From the NCBI GenBank assembly GCA_947095535.1, contig OX352772.1, forward strand, positions 47,883,445-47,947,444: 64,000 nt of DNA, given 5' to 3'. Made by a program: the position numbers and the translations under genes. Positions 1-11,171 of the stretch are shown in pieces. The DNA is from Poecilobothrus nobilitatus (taxonomy: Eukaryota > Arthropoda > Insecta > Diptera > Dolichopodidae). The notes beneath the pieces are model-generated. The model was not told the origin of the DNA. It saw only the letters and a program-made list of their open reading frames with translations, and made no database searches. Each line of letters opens with the position of its first letter. The stretch's first letter is position 1.

Positions 1-60
1 AATCCAAAATCTCCCCAAATTTCAAAATCGCGAATTATAAAATTTCATTTTAAAAAAATT
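1..60. repeat. Edge of an AATCC-type short-repeat array
   Basis: The window opens with degenerate repeats of the form (A)AATCcaaaatctcc / ttcaaaatcgcg, the same short unit as in the arrays near 8.7, 30.0 and 48.1 kb. It is probably one end of a member of the modular array/minisatellite element, with the rest outside the window. No coding potential is seen. Confidence 0.5.
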
Positions 61-184
61 CTGAAAACAATTATAGAACAATAAGTGTTATACATATTCA
101 TGCATATGTGTATGGATATGTGTTGATATATGTATATCTAAGATTCTGTAGATGGAGTAAGTATAAACAGGTAGTACAGGTACA

Positions 185-440
185 GGTAGTTTGAACCGGT
201 TATTTCATTTGCAAAAATTTTGGGAATTATTTCATATGAAATAAGACCCCAGAAAACGAAATAATACCCCAAAATAATGACATAATCCTCTAATTTGAAA
301 TGGATTATTTCATTGTACTTTCTAGATATAGGAGATTATTTCTCGAACAAATTTTTGGGGGGTTGGGGGGAATTTTGTTTTTAATTTTTTTTGTGGAGGA
401 TTATTTCTTACCGGGCTATTTCATCACGAGTTTACTAGTT
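185..440. repeat. Degenerate ATTATTTC-motif repeat with a G-rich patch
   Basis: The octamer ATTATTTC or a close variant recurs many times in both orientations, for example in gaaataataccccaaaat, ggattatttcattg and ggattatttcttaccggg. The block begins and ends with similar direct sequences (accggttatttcattt and accgggctatttcatca). Near 356-375 a pair of G runs stands out in otherwise AT-rich DNA. It looks like a decayed simple-unit array or element end; no family is recognised. Confidence 0.45.
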
Positions 441-1865
441 CATTTCAAGGATGAACTTTTTCCCAAAAAAATACTGTGAAGTTTATTCTTAATCTACTGA
501 TGATGGATTCACCCCTATCCCTTAAATTTATTTATGTTTATTTAAATAAAATAATAATATTCAATATTAAAGAAAAAATTATTTTTGCAACTTAATCTAA
601 TATTTCAATTAATAATTTTATGAAAGAGACTAATATTGTAATTTAATAAGCATTATTAGAATCTAAATGAATATCTACCATATGTGATATCAAATATTGG
701 AAAGCAATAATAAGTAACAAAATGTTGTAAAGAAGAAATTCGTTCAAATAGACAATGATTATAGTTCAATGTTAGGGTCAAAATATAAAAATCTTTGAGT
801 TCTAAAGTCATGCACTGGTGCATATATTAATATTGTAGGTACAAAGAATAAATCGACAATTTATTTTACTATTTATAATTAAACCATCATATTATGAAAA
901 CATACAGACAACAAACAGTTGCAGCATTTCTTCTAGCTTCGAAAGTAGAAATATTAATTAGTTAGCATTTAGTTTTATAGTTATGGCAACATTCAATTAC
1001 AAATTAGATTTACGAAGGCAGATTTTAATCATATATTATATTCTTTTAATATGTTTAGTAAAAAGCATCCCAATTAGGGAGGAGGTGAAGGATCTCAATG
1101 GCAGGAAATAGCGCTGTAAATAAAATGTTTGAATGTAAATGGGTATGAGAAATCTTGTGAGTTTCTTTTAATAATGGTCAACATAGACGAAGTTTTCGAA
1201 GTTATAAAGTCGATGTACGAATTAAGGGCTATAGTTTATATTGTCTAGAATAATTCCTAAATTCTTAATTTCGTACATACAAAATAAAAAAAAAAATAAA
1301 CAACTCTTTAAATTTTAAAACATAACGGGAATTATGTTATTCAGGTAAATGTAGTTGATCTAGACATAACCTAATATTTAAATATTCTGAGCTATTAAAA
1401 AGAAAAAATAAAACTATTCTATCTCTCAAGGTTATAATGTAAAAATATTATACCACCGAAGAAATAGCAAACCTATAATTACTGAATATCTTATTATAAA
1501 CATAAAAAAAACTGTCGATTTCTAGGACACTATACAGGCACTGTAAATGAAATTAATTAAATTTTAATATTAGTAAAGAAAATTATTAATAATCTTCAAG
1601 AAAATTTTTTAATTAAATTAAAACAAATTCGTGAAATAATAAAAACATTGAAAAAATTAAAATCGTCTGAACTTGATTAAATCCAAACCAATAAACTTCA
1701 AAAATTTTAATACTAAAACAATTAACTTTTTAACACGTGCTATCTTAAAATTTCGATTACTTTCCAAGAAGCTGAAAAAAATCTAATTAAAGTTATAGTT
1801 TAATAACTTGGCTATACCCAAATTAAACCACCGGAATGTAGAAAAATTCGCTCTTTGCTCTTCGC
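441..1865. other. AT-rich stretch without recognised genes
   Basis: No open reading frame with protein-like composition, no tRNA-like box and no clear repeat structure is seen here apart from poly-A/T runs. It ends at a SINE fragment. Confidence 0.5.
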
Positions 1866-1966
1866 TCGTAAGAGTTATTCCCCCTTACGACATTTACAGC
1901 CACGCCTGAACAGGAAAGGCTGTGTAATTTCCTGTCCACATTTATGTGGCAGAAAAATGCATTAAG
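1866..1966 (+). repeat. SINE family A, 5'-truncated copy
   Basis: This matches the body and 3' part of the full SINE at 4,635-4,834: the block from cgtaagagttattccc through the palindromic aggaaaggctgtgtaat / cctgtccacatttatgtgg to an A-rich tail. The tRNA-like head (A and B boxes) is missing, as in a 5'-truncated retrotransposed copy. The sequence directly after it (about 1,978-2,030) recurs in inverse orientation near 57.8 kb. Confidence 0.75.
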
Positions 1967-2095
1967 AAAATAAATAAACAAGGTAGAATGTAAACCAACG
2001 GTTTTTAAAAGCGCACATTTTCGAAAGGCAATACAAACTGTTTAGAATTCAGACTTGCACAAAAATTTGAAAATTTCATGTAATAAGAAAAAACG

Positions 2096-3170
2096 TGAAA
2101 ATAGGACTTTTTGAAATTTTGAGGGGCCGTAAGTCCGGAATCCTGTATAACTAAGAAAAGCTGTTAACACACGTAAAAATATATTATTGAACCTTTAATT
2201 TTCATGTCTTGCCGAGGAAAAATTTTTACAGGTGTCTAAAAATAGCAAATTTTCAATTTTTGAGGTGTAATAAATCTTAAAGAGGGGGCGCTACTAAAAA
2301 ATTTTTGGAGAAAACTTATACTAATTCTAAAAGTTCTTTCTTGTCTCAAAATTTCAGATCCCTATCTAAAGGCGTGCCGGAGTTATGAAAAAAGAAATTT
2401 CATGCAAAATGTGGTTTTCACATAACGGTAAATTTAAGTAGTAAATTACAAAATATTATATAATTTTCATATTGTTTTATAGAGATAACAAAATTTTCGA
2501 TCTTCTAGCTGTTTTAGATTGTAAAATTATTACGCAGAGCCTCAGATATATACATCTAAAAATGGGACGTTTTTGTAATTTTGAGGGGCTGTAACTTTGG
2601 AACCCCATACAATTAAAAGAAACCATTAACGCACGTCAAAAAATATTATTGAAGCTTTAATTTTTATATCTTGCCGAAGTAAAATGTGTACGAATGCCCA
2701 AGTTACAGGTGTTTAAAATAATAAATTTTCAATTTTTTCTGCCCTCAAAATAGCAAGTCCCTATCTAAAAGCGTTCTGGAGTTATGAGGGTAGAAAATTC
2801 AAGCAAAATTCGGTTTTCACATAACGGTAAATTTAAATGCTATATTTTAAAAAAAATGTATAATTTTGATATTAATTTACAAAGTTAAAAAAAATATCTG
2901 TCGCATGAAGTTTACAGATTGAAAATATGTTAAACAGAACATGAGATATACGCATTTAAAAATAGGGCTTTTTCAAAGTTTGAGGGGCTGCAGCTCTGTA
3001 ACGGATGGGTCTACATGAAAAAATTGTTCCACAAAATTGATTTTTTTATGAAATCTACCCATGGTTAAAATTGTTTTTCTCTCTCTTTAACAGTGTAGAA
3101 GTTTTGTAAACAGACGAACGGACAGAGTGAAAATAAGCACATTTTTTCAAAATTTTTTTGGAAATGTGGT
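2096..3170. repeat. Tandem long-unit repeat, part of a dispersed family
   Basis: The phrase 'ttttgaggggcYgtaa' recurs at about 2,118, 2,581 and 2,981, each time after an aatRggactttt-like lead, giving two units of roughly 460 and 400 bp and the start of a third. Each unit shares the order: a gttaacacacgt-type segment, a tgaacctttaattttcat-type segment, a cttgccga segment, cagatccctatctaaa and cggttttcacataacgg. The last part (about 2,985-3,140), ending in a cagacgaacggacaga stretch, is found again near 38.0 kb and more weakly at 46.65 kb. No coding frame is evident and the family is not recognised. Confidence 0.75.
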
Positions 3171-3179
3171 AAAAAAGAT

Positions 3180-4634
3180 TTAAATCGAATCATTCAATCA
3201 TATATTAACTTAGTTTTCCATTTCCATTTATCCTTAAAATTTTTAATATTATATAGTAAAGAAAATATCTTTAAATTTAATGTCATAAATGATATATTTC
3301 AATTGTAAAGATTCGTTATATGTAATCTCCGCGTATTATATTTCCTATATGTAATATTATATATTTGCTTCTGTAAAATTTGAACTCAATCGATTAAACC
3401 ATTTAGAGATGAAAATAAAACGAAGAAAAATGATAAAAATATTTAAAAAGTAGTCCCATAGTCCCAAAGTTAATCCCATTTATACCATCGAAATTTATTT
3501 GGTAAGCACCAACAATTCTGCAAAATGTAAAGTTAATTGGTTAAACCGGTTTTAAAAAGGAAAATAAAATGAAGAAAATTGAAATAAAATGAAGAAAACT
3601 AGAAAAAGTCGGCGTATCGTAACGGTTTAATAGACCGGAAAGAAAAAAAAATTTCTTGCTTGTAGTGCTTGTCGTCTTCATGGTTTACAGCAAACTAAAA
3701 ACAAAACAACAAAACAAAACAAAATTTAGTTAAAGTCAAACAAAACAAAATTTAGTTAAAGTCTGAATCGAACTAAAAGAAATGTTTAATTCAGTATTAT
3801 ATGGCACCATTGACCATCATTTGTTCAAATTGAATGGCTCAACATTTTAAAAGTTTATTTTCTCTTATTGCAGCAAATCGAAAAAAAACTTCACATTTAA
3901 ATACATACTCATCATTTTTTCTCTTCTTATATTTTATTAAATTTTGTAAAAAAAATAAAGTCGTTAGAATTATAATGTAATTAAATTAAATTCTATTGAA
4001 AGAAATTTATGTAATATGATTAATTGATTGATTATTATAACTTATAATTAACTAATTATACAGCAGCGTATAGAGTAAAGACTAAAGTACATTTAACAAA
4101 AACAATTAGCGCATGAAGTTATCACAATCATATTAATAGTAGTAAGTTATCACATTTAGGTAAAATAGTCGTAAAAAAATATATATTTTTAATAAAGGTT
4201 GTACAAATGAATCACTAGTCACTATAAATAGGTTTGCATCATCATCAGACCTATTAGGTGTGGAATGGAAAGAGTTGTTGTTGAAATTATGCAACAATGA
4301 TACTATGAGATGGTAAAAAATACAAAAAAAAACTTCTAAGGTTCATGCCAGAGAGTTCACATAAATATTCCTATTAGAAATTGTCGAGTTATTTTTAACT
4401 TTTACTATTAAGTAGAGACAGTTGCAAAAACAGTGTTTCACACTTTTAAACTCAACTCATAAAGTTAATTTGCTAAAATTGTTTAATTGAGATCCATCTG
4501 CACATTGAAATATTTAACCATATTAAAGACATATTCATAATTGATATATGTACATATATATACACGTGATACTATAAGGTGTTCCGTTGAAAAAAAGTTG
4601 TTTCAATGAGTTAAAAGAAACAAAAATAATTTTA
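3180..4634. other. AT-rich stretch with a short direct duplication
   Basis: No gene is recognised. Around 3,713-3,765 a segment of about 25 bp (acaaaacaaaatttagttaa...) is directly repeated. The remainder is AT-rich with no distinct structure that I can support. Confidence 0.45.
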
Positions 4635-4834
4635 AGGGGCGTCTGTGGCCTAGTGGGTAAGTGGGTAAAATACGCTGTAAACACTGAGGGAGTGTGGGTT
4701 CGAATCCCGTACACGTCGTAAGAGTTACTCCCGTCCGTTGTAAGAGTTACTTACAGCCACGCCTGAACAGGAAAGGCTGTGTAATTTCCTGTCCACATTT
4801 ATGTGGCAGAGAAATGTATTTAAAAAAAAAAATT
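4635..4834 (+). repeat. SINE family A, full-length copy with tRNA-like head
   Basis: The 5' head reads like a tRNA gene, with an A-box-like TGGCCTAGTGGGTAAG and a near-perfect B box GGGTTCGAATCCC at 4,696-4,708, the internal RNA polymerase III promoter. After the head come a duplicated cgtaagagtta element, a body with the stem-loop-prone aggaaaggctgtgtaatt / cctgtccacatttatgtgg, and an A-rich tail. This is the layout of a tRNA-derived SINE of about 200 bp. Other copies in the window are at 1.9, 28.5, 36.6 and 39.1 kb. The small reading frames that cross it are chance frames. Confidence 0.88.
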
Positions 4835-5734
4835 ATTTTATCTTATTGGCATTTTATTTTATACTTAAATTATCTCAATGGACTTTTAAATGTGTGCATA
4901 AATTCTTTTGTTCAAAATTATATACTTCAGTGGAAAAATTTAACGAACTTCATAAAATTCAAAAATTTAATGAACAAAATATTATAAAAATATTCCTTTT
5001 GATATACAAGTACGTTACATAATAAAAAAAAAGTGTTTAATTCTGTTTTGTTTATAAGCTTTTCAGTGACATCTTTTAATTTACTCACTTCTTAAACTTA
5101 CATATTTTAAGGAAAGGACAACAAATATCTATTCACTAGCCTACTGTATATACTTTTACAAAAGATTATTTAAAATAACTTCGAATATAGAAAAAATGTC
5201 GAGAGAAAGGGATCACATAATAGGATGACAATTTTTTTAGGTCATGTTTTCCTAAAATCATTTTTTTTATTTTTTTGTACATATTACATAAACAGTTTAT
5301 TAAAACCATACCTTTAAACTTATTAAATTTTAAACAATTACTTTTATTACTTCTTCATTTTCTTAACATCTAGTATTAGTTCTAGACTCTCTTTATATAT
5401 TGTATCAGAGACTAGTTTCTGATTGTATACAAGTATTAATATTTGACCTTTTAATTGAAACACGCTGTTCAATAAAAAAATCAATAATAATAAACATGAT
5501 TAATTATTTTTTTCATATTTACAAGTTTATCGTTTCATCACTTATTTTGTAAGCAAAGTTATTTTGTAAGCACTTCATTTATTACTGAATAAAAATATTT
5601 ATTAATTAACTGCAACAACTTTAATTGAATATACATATGCTACGGCAGTCAAAACAAATTAGAACTAACCAGAAAGATATCTTTTTAATACAAAGTATTA
5701 TTTAATTAAATATTTGTTTTAAGATTTATAATTA
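4835..5734. other. AT-rich stretch, no gene seen
   Basis: Only short chance reading frames with lysine, asparagine, isoleucine and phenylalanine bias are present. No splice-consistent coding and no repeat structure is recognised. Confidence 0.45.
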
Positions 5735-6095
5735 GCATGTCGCACATATGGAACCATTTACCATATATCTCATGTGTTCCCTAAAGTTGGTAATTCATAC
5801 GTGTACGATGTTTTTAGTAAAGTTTAAAAAGAACATTAACATCTTTCTTCAAAATGTTCTTCTGAATTTTATTACCCATCTTAATCCTAAATTTTCTAAA
5901 TTCCAATTCCAAGTGAATTTTTTCCACATCTTTATCGTTTAAAGCAAACTTTACATTTCTATTAAAGATTCCATCATAAAGTCCGGGTTTAAAAAGAGTG
6001 GTTTGGATTGGTTAAAGTTCAACACTATGCGAAGGAACCATATATGCAATTCTTTTTTGTGACTTTTGAAGTTTTCCACGGACCCTAGAAGAAAA
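5735..6095 (+). repeat. Dispersed repeat family D, copy 1
   Basis: This block aligns by eye along its length with 30,690-31,058: cgcacatatggaacc, gttggtaattcatacgtgt, gaacattaacatctttcttc, the aaagtccgggttt / taaagcttggttt region, ggttggttaaagtt, aacactatgcgaaggaacc and tgacttttgaagttttccac. A third, shortened copy lies near 33.6 kb. It ends in an A-rich tract, which suggests retroposition, but no A/B boxes or coding frame are seen. Confidence 0.7.
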
Positions 6096-6537
6096 CAAAA
6101 AACAAAAATAAAATTTTATTTATTTTTTTGCTGCGGTTGGAAACAATAAAAAAAAAAACTAAAACCATTTTTAGTTTAATTTGTCTTTTTTATATGGGAT
6201 TATTCTTTATTATTTGCCATTCCCTTCAGTCGCACGCTGAATAATAACTGATTCAACGATATTAGTTTGTATGAATTTTGGTTATGTTGACTAGAATAGT
6301 TAATGAAGTAATGAAGAAAATCTTAAAAGTTTAAGAACCTAAAAGAACCTTTGATCTTTTCAATCTTCGAAAAATAATATAACTTCGGCTAAATCTTGAA
6401 GTTTAAATTTAGTTAATTTTGAAGTTTAAGTTTAGTTGTTGTTGTTTCGAAAGGGATGGGCTTCTAACTGCCTTTACACCTAGTCCTTACAACTCATTAT
6501 GCATCTTTACAGAGTAATTCACTCGTCACTTATATCA

Positions 6538-6779
6538 TCTCATCGAAACAATTTATAACCCTTCATAAACCCTATGGTCTTTACCTGGTTGAGTAATCTC
6601 ACTTCAGAGAAGTTCTTCCAGTCTTCCTTCACCAAGATTCTTCTACCTTTGAGTTCCAATGCTCCGCAGTGACACAGAACATGATGTACTGTTAGCGCCT
6701 CCTCCTCAAATCTTCTGCATAGATTAGTCTCTGTTATACCTATTTGCTTGGTCTGCCCTATTATAATCAGTTGGCTTGT
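6538..6779 (-). pseudogene. Remnant of a non-LTR retrotransposon ORF2 C-terminus
   Basis: On the minus strand an 80-codon frame opens at about 6,779 and ends in a stop near 6,540. It contains CRRFEEEALTVHHVLCHCGALELKGR, the C-rrF-E-E-T-H-L-C-C-L pattern usual at the C-terminal end, after RNase H, in the ORF2 of I/Jockey/LOA-type non-LTR retrotransposons. The frame stays open, but nothing recognisable of the reverse transcriptase or RNase H core precedes it, so the copy is truncated at its 5' end and not functional. The clade is inferred from the motif only. Confidence 0.65.
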
Positions 6780-6784
6780 GTTTA

Positions 6785-7800
6785 AATTTAATTACTATAT
6801 TATAATTAAAAATCTTCTTTTTAACCAAAAACAAAAAATATAATATGTATAACAAAATAATAATACAAAAAACCCAAAAACTTTTTTTTTTATTTTTCAA
6901 ATAAAATGATAAAAAAAATTTTTTTGTTTAATAAATTTATTTTTTGCCCTCTTTTATTTTAAGTCACGTTTTGTTAGTTGTACGGCGCTTATTTAAAAAC
7001 ATGATTTTTATTTTGTTAATAAAAGTTATAAAAACAAAACGAATTAATTCATATTATTCTTAATATATATGTACATATGGAATTACATAATGTTTTCAAA
7101 TGTACCAAACAGCAAAATAAATATCGTATCGTATGTGGGAAAACGAACTAACAAACAAAATCACATACTTATATGTGTACATATGTACATATATTATATT
7201 TAATTCTATTTAATTTATTTTTATTTTTAAAATTTATTTAAAGACAAAAACAAAACATTTTTATTGTTTAGGAGGGCAATAAAAATATAATTATTTTTTC
7301 TTTTAATTATCAGAATTTTTTAGTCAAAAGTATATATGTATGTACACACATCGAATCTTATAACCTTATTATGTAGTTTTATTTTCTGGTTCTAGAATTT
7401 AATACAACCTGTTTAAAATGTTTCCTTTTTATTAACTTGCAACCTTCAATTTAATTGACATTTAAATATTAATGTTAGTGTTTAGGTTGCGGCAACTAAA
7501 GATCATGAAAAAAGGGTTTGATTATTATGGAAGAGTTTAAAATGATTTACATATTGATACAAAAATTTTATTTACATATTTTTTCCTGTATAAAAATAAT
7601 TTAGTGCATCAGCTCTGGTATGTATATACTATATTCATATTAAATATTATATATAATTAAATTCTTTAAAATTTTTAATTTTACTTTCTGTTAGATTTTC
7701 GTTATTAGTACCTCTTAGTACCATTAGTACTTTATATTTTCTAAAATCGCCTAAAATTATGCAATTAAAACACAAAAATATTATCAGTATTTGTTTTTTT
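6785..7800. other. AT-rich stretch, no gene seen
   Basis: Long A/T runs and (TA)-rich microsatellite-like patches near 7,060-7,200 and 7,330. No protein-like frame or RNA gene is recognised. Confidence 0.45.
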
Positions 7801-7810
7801 AATAAATGCA

Positions 7811-8085
7811 GGGGGCTTCGGTAGCCTAGTGGGTAGGCGTGTGGCGTAGTAACCGAAGGAGTGCGGACTCGATCCCTGCACAGGTCGTAAGTGTTTTTTT
7901 TCTTTACATACCCCCTTACGACCAAATATAATGTAAATATATAGTATATAATATAAACAAAATAAATAATATTAGTATATAATTTAATAATAGTATAAAA
8001 ATCTATAATGGCCTTAGTAGCCGATGGTTCAATAATATTGCACTACATTAATGTATGTAATATTAATATAAATAAATAAATAAAT
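7811..8085 (+). repeat. SINE family B, copy 1 of a tandem pair
   Basis: A second tRNA-derived SINE type. The head begins GGGGGCTTCGGTAGCCTAGT and has an A-box-like TAGCCTAGTGGGTAGG and a B-box-like GGACTCGATCCC. The body carries a cccccttacgacc / ggtcgtaag complementary pair, a (taaaca)-like AT spacer, a conserved segment tggccttagtagccgatggt, and a 3' end of repeated (aaat) units. It is flanked by the direct repeat aataaatgca at 7,801-7,810 and 8,086-8,095; the second member of the pair starts directly after that repeat. Confidence 0.85.
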
Positions 8086-8095
8086 AATAAATGCA

Positions 8096-8370
8096 GGGGG
8101 CTTCGGCGGCCTAGTGGTTAAGTACGTGGCTTACTAACCGAGGGAGTGTGCGTTCAAATCCTGCACAGGTAGCAAGTTTTATTAATTGCAAACAAATCCC
8201 CCTTGCTACCAAATATAGTGTAAATATATAATATATAAATATAAACAAAATAAATAATATTAGTCTATAATTTAAAAATATAGTATTGGACCTGTAATTT
8301 GCCTTAGTCGCCGATGGTTTTGTAATGTTGTAATATCCTATGTGGTTTGTATTAATATAAATAAATAAAT
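8096..8370 (+). repeat. SINE family B, copy 2 of the tandem pair
   Basis: The same module order as the preceding copy: head GGGGGCTTCGGCGGCCTAGT, degenerate B box CGTTCAAATCC, AT spacer, a gccttagtcgccgatggtt segment and an (aaat)n end. The distance from head to head is 285 bp. The two copies differ at many positions, so this is not a recent exact duplication. Confidence 0.82.
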
Positions 8371-8500
8371 TGAACCTATAATGACGTTAGAAGCTGATGG
8401 TTAAGGTAGTATCTAATTATTTTTATTCTATATGCATATGATAGAGACTTGTCGTCTCAATGCATGTAGCCATAAAGTTAAATAAATAAATAAATAATAA
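8371..8500 (+). repeat. SINE family B, third partial body
   Basis: The segment gacgttagaagctgatggtt followed by an (aaat)n run repeats the 3' part of the family B body without a tRNA-like head. It sits flush against the second copy, giving a head-body-head-body-body array. Confidence 0.6.
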
Positions 8501-8710
8501 GATAAGCATATCTACCATATAAAAAAGTTAATTTTGACTTATTTATACCATTTATTAGAAACCTTATTTTCAATCTAATTCAGTATACCTATGTACTTAG
8601 ATAGTTAGTGCAATTTATATTTTATTCAAAAAAATATTTTTTTAAATTACAGTAATTATTTCTTTATTAACTTAAAAAATATAAAGAGCAAAATCTTATA
8701 AAATCTAATA

Positions 8711-9577
8711 AAACTAACGGGTTGAGTATAAAATCCGATATTTCAATATCCGCAAAGTCGAAAACCATAATTTCAAAATCCGTAAAATCAAAATCCATAA
8801 TTTCAAAATCCATACTTTACAAAATGCGTAATATCAAAATCTTTTTATGGATTTTTTATTTAATTTTTTTTTATTTTTTTATGAATTTTTTATTTAACCT
8901 GTTTTACTTTTACCTCTTGCTATGTGCACAACATATAATAAAAGATTGAAAAAATTTGGAAAAATCTTTCAGTTTTTTTTTTATAATTAATCTTCATTTA
9001 TTTAATTTCAAAAATGCTATAAATTTAAAAATAAATTAAGTTAACTTAAACCAATACTTAATCATACAAAACATAACATAATAAAAAAAAAAAACTTGGA
9101 AAAATCATTATCACAAAAAAATATTTCAAATATTATACATAAAGTATGTATAGTTATAATGTATTAAAAAAAAAATTATTAATTTAGAAAACTTAATATT
9201 GTTTTATAGCTGATCTAATTTATTTAAAAAAGTGTTAATTTTGTCGTCAAACTTTCTAAATATTCATTTTGATTATATGAACTTTTTGAGTTAAGAATAT
9301 TTATCAGTTTTTTCTTTTTTAAGTATATGTGTATAACACTTTTCTTAATGGGCTTTCCACATATTTTATTTATTGTAGTGTTTAGCATTATTTGTTCTGT
9401 TTTTAAACGATGAATTAAGTTATTATAATGCTGTGTGACTTTTTCTATACTAAAAAATACATTACTATTTATTTATGACATCTATTGTAAATTATGGATT
9501 TTAATTACAGATTTCGAAATTATGGATTTTGGAACTATGGATTTTGTTATGGATTTTGTAGCCCACCCAAAACTAAC
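8711..9577. mobile_element. Inverted-array element (AATCC family), about 870 bp
   Basis: The left end (about 8,711-8,850) starts ctaacgggttgagtataaaa and continues as tandem degenerate units of the type tcaaaatccRtaatt. The right end (about 9,487-9,577) is the same in reverse complement: ttatggattttgg units closing with tagcccacccaaaactaac. The two ends therefore form long, repeat-filled terminal inverted repeats around about 640 bp of AT-rich DNA with no credible gene. It lies just beyond the 3' end of the neighbouring transposase gene. Probably a non-autonomous DNA or fold-back element; the family is not recognised. Confidence 0.65.
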
Positions 9578-9623
9578 AAAATAAAATAATTAAAAAAAAA
9601 AAAATAAACTAATCGTTATTTCG

Positions 9624-10838
9624 TTAGTCGTCATTTTCATCTATTTCTTCTTCCAGATCTTCTATCTCACCTGGTCTTCTAATTTCGATTCCGTTCTCCA
9701 CCAAAGGGTTATAAAACTGACCTGAAAAACATTTTATAAAATTTATTTTTTATTAAATTTTAATTTATTTTTTATTAAATTTTAATTTATTTTTTATTAA
9801 ATTTTAATAAATATATATATATATATAAATAAATTGCCTGCTAATTTATAAAAATATAGAACTGGATCCATCCCTTCCGCTTTTGCTTTTTTTACCAACA
9901 TGAGTTTAGCAAGATCACCAGGTAAGCTCTCATCACTTTTGCTTGGTGGACAGAGCGAAATTTTTGCTGCTCTCCACGCTGGTTCAATACTGTTGGTGTG
10001 CTCTCCGGTTACTGGATCGACGAAATGAAGCGACTGGTTCATCTATAATAAAAATGTGGATGTTGTTATGAAAAGAAAAGAAAAAATTTTTTAATTTTAG
10101 TTACATTTTCATCGTCGGATCTCCAACAGTCCGATATTATTTTGGTACCAGGGAGGATCCATGTGTTAATAATATCTATTAATGTTTTACGGGAACGGTC
10201 CTCCACTATCACCATGAATATTTTACCACTACCCCTCTCGATTCCACCAAAAACCCAATTATCTCTAACAAAGCGACTAACATCCAATTTCCGTTTGGTA
10301 AATTTTGAGTCATCTATTTTGACTACCTTGCCGTCACCTCCAATCGGATCTTGGTTTTCAATCATAGCATGAAAAGCAAACTCCCTGCAAAAGGAGGACC
10401 AAGCTATTGATGTGCATTTGCTGATTCGAAGTTGAAAACTTATATGTTTCAACTTATAGGATTCCACCCACATCGATACAAAAGCCAATATTTGTATTAA
10501 GGAAAGATGTGACTTTTCAAAAAATGTCTTTGTCCGAACAGAAATTCTAATACCGCACCGTTTCCTTTTTTTCTTTACCAACATAGTTCTGTTGCAATTC
10601 CAGCTGTAACCATCGATACTTCTAAAAATTTAAAATATATTAATTATATTAAAAATATTAGAATATTTAATAAAAAAAATTACTTTAAATAAACACATAG
10701 TGTCATAAATTTTTCGCATTTGGGACACTTAAATTCCTCGTCACACGGTAATAGGCCCCATTTTTGGCATTGCCTAATAACATTAAGTTTGTCGTTCTCC
10801 AAATCTTTTAGCTCAAATAAAGATGGACCAATTTCCAT
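9624..10838 (-). CDS. Merlin/IS1595-type (ISXO2-like) DDE transposase, four exons
   Basis: Spliced on the minus strand as 10838-10684, 10621-10105, 10042-9838 and 9721-9624, this gives 975 nt, 324 aa, with all phases agreeing. The N-terminal exon has a zinc-binding-like C-x-x-C (CPKCEKFMTL) after WGLLP, typical of this family. The second exon carries the ISXO2-like catalytic core: VVKIDDSKF (first Asp), NWVFGGIERGSGK, VEDRSRKTL and IISDCW (second Asp). The third has HFVDPVTGEHTNSIEPAWR (acidic residue region). The C-terminus is very acidic (EDLEEEIDEN). The expected function is cut-and-paste transposition, or a host role if domesticated. Odd points: about 12 residues usually present between DCW and the H/VDP segment are missing, and the third intron would use a GC donor (CAG|GCAATT) with a TTCAG acceptor. 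Initiation at 10,838 is inferred; an unseen upstream exon is possible. Confidence 0.8.
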
Positions 10839-11171
10839 TTTTCAAGAACGAAAAATCCTCAATCTAAAAAAAAATAAATATAAAGTTAATCTAAATATAA
10901 CGTCCTAACGTCATAATACAAATTTATATTTTACTTAAAAGACGATTACCAATTATATTAACTTTAATTACATTAACTTTATAAAAACATTAACTTAACT
11001 TAGTAAAAATATTACAAATTTAGAAAAATAAATTAATTTTACTTCTAACTATTCAAAACTTCGCTAACTCACAAATTTAAAAATTCAGAAAATATACATA
11101 CATATATATTAAAAGATTTAAACGACAAAAATTTAACTTCCTAATATTCAAAAATTATGAAGACAACGTTT

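Noticed and set aside
350..380. G-quadruplex-forming site
   Set aside because: Only two clear long G runs plus weak ones; four runs with short loops are not present.
4694..5022. Two overlapping plus-strand reading frames of 97 and 73 codons
   Set aside because: They cross the tRNA-like head and body of SINE A and AT-rich flank, with no domain; similar chance frames appear over other SINE copies.
8711..10838. The inverted-array element and the transposase gene as one autonomous transposon
   Set aside because: Both array ends lie on the same side of the gene (8.7 and 9.5 kb), so the gene is outside the inverted repeats.
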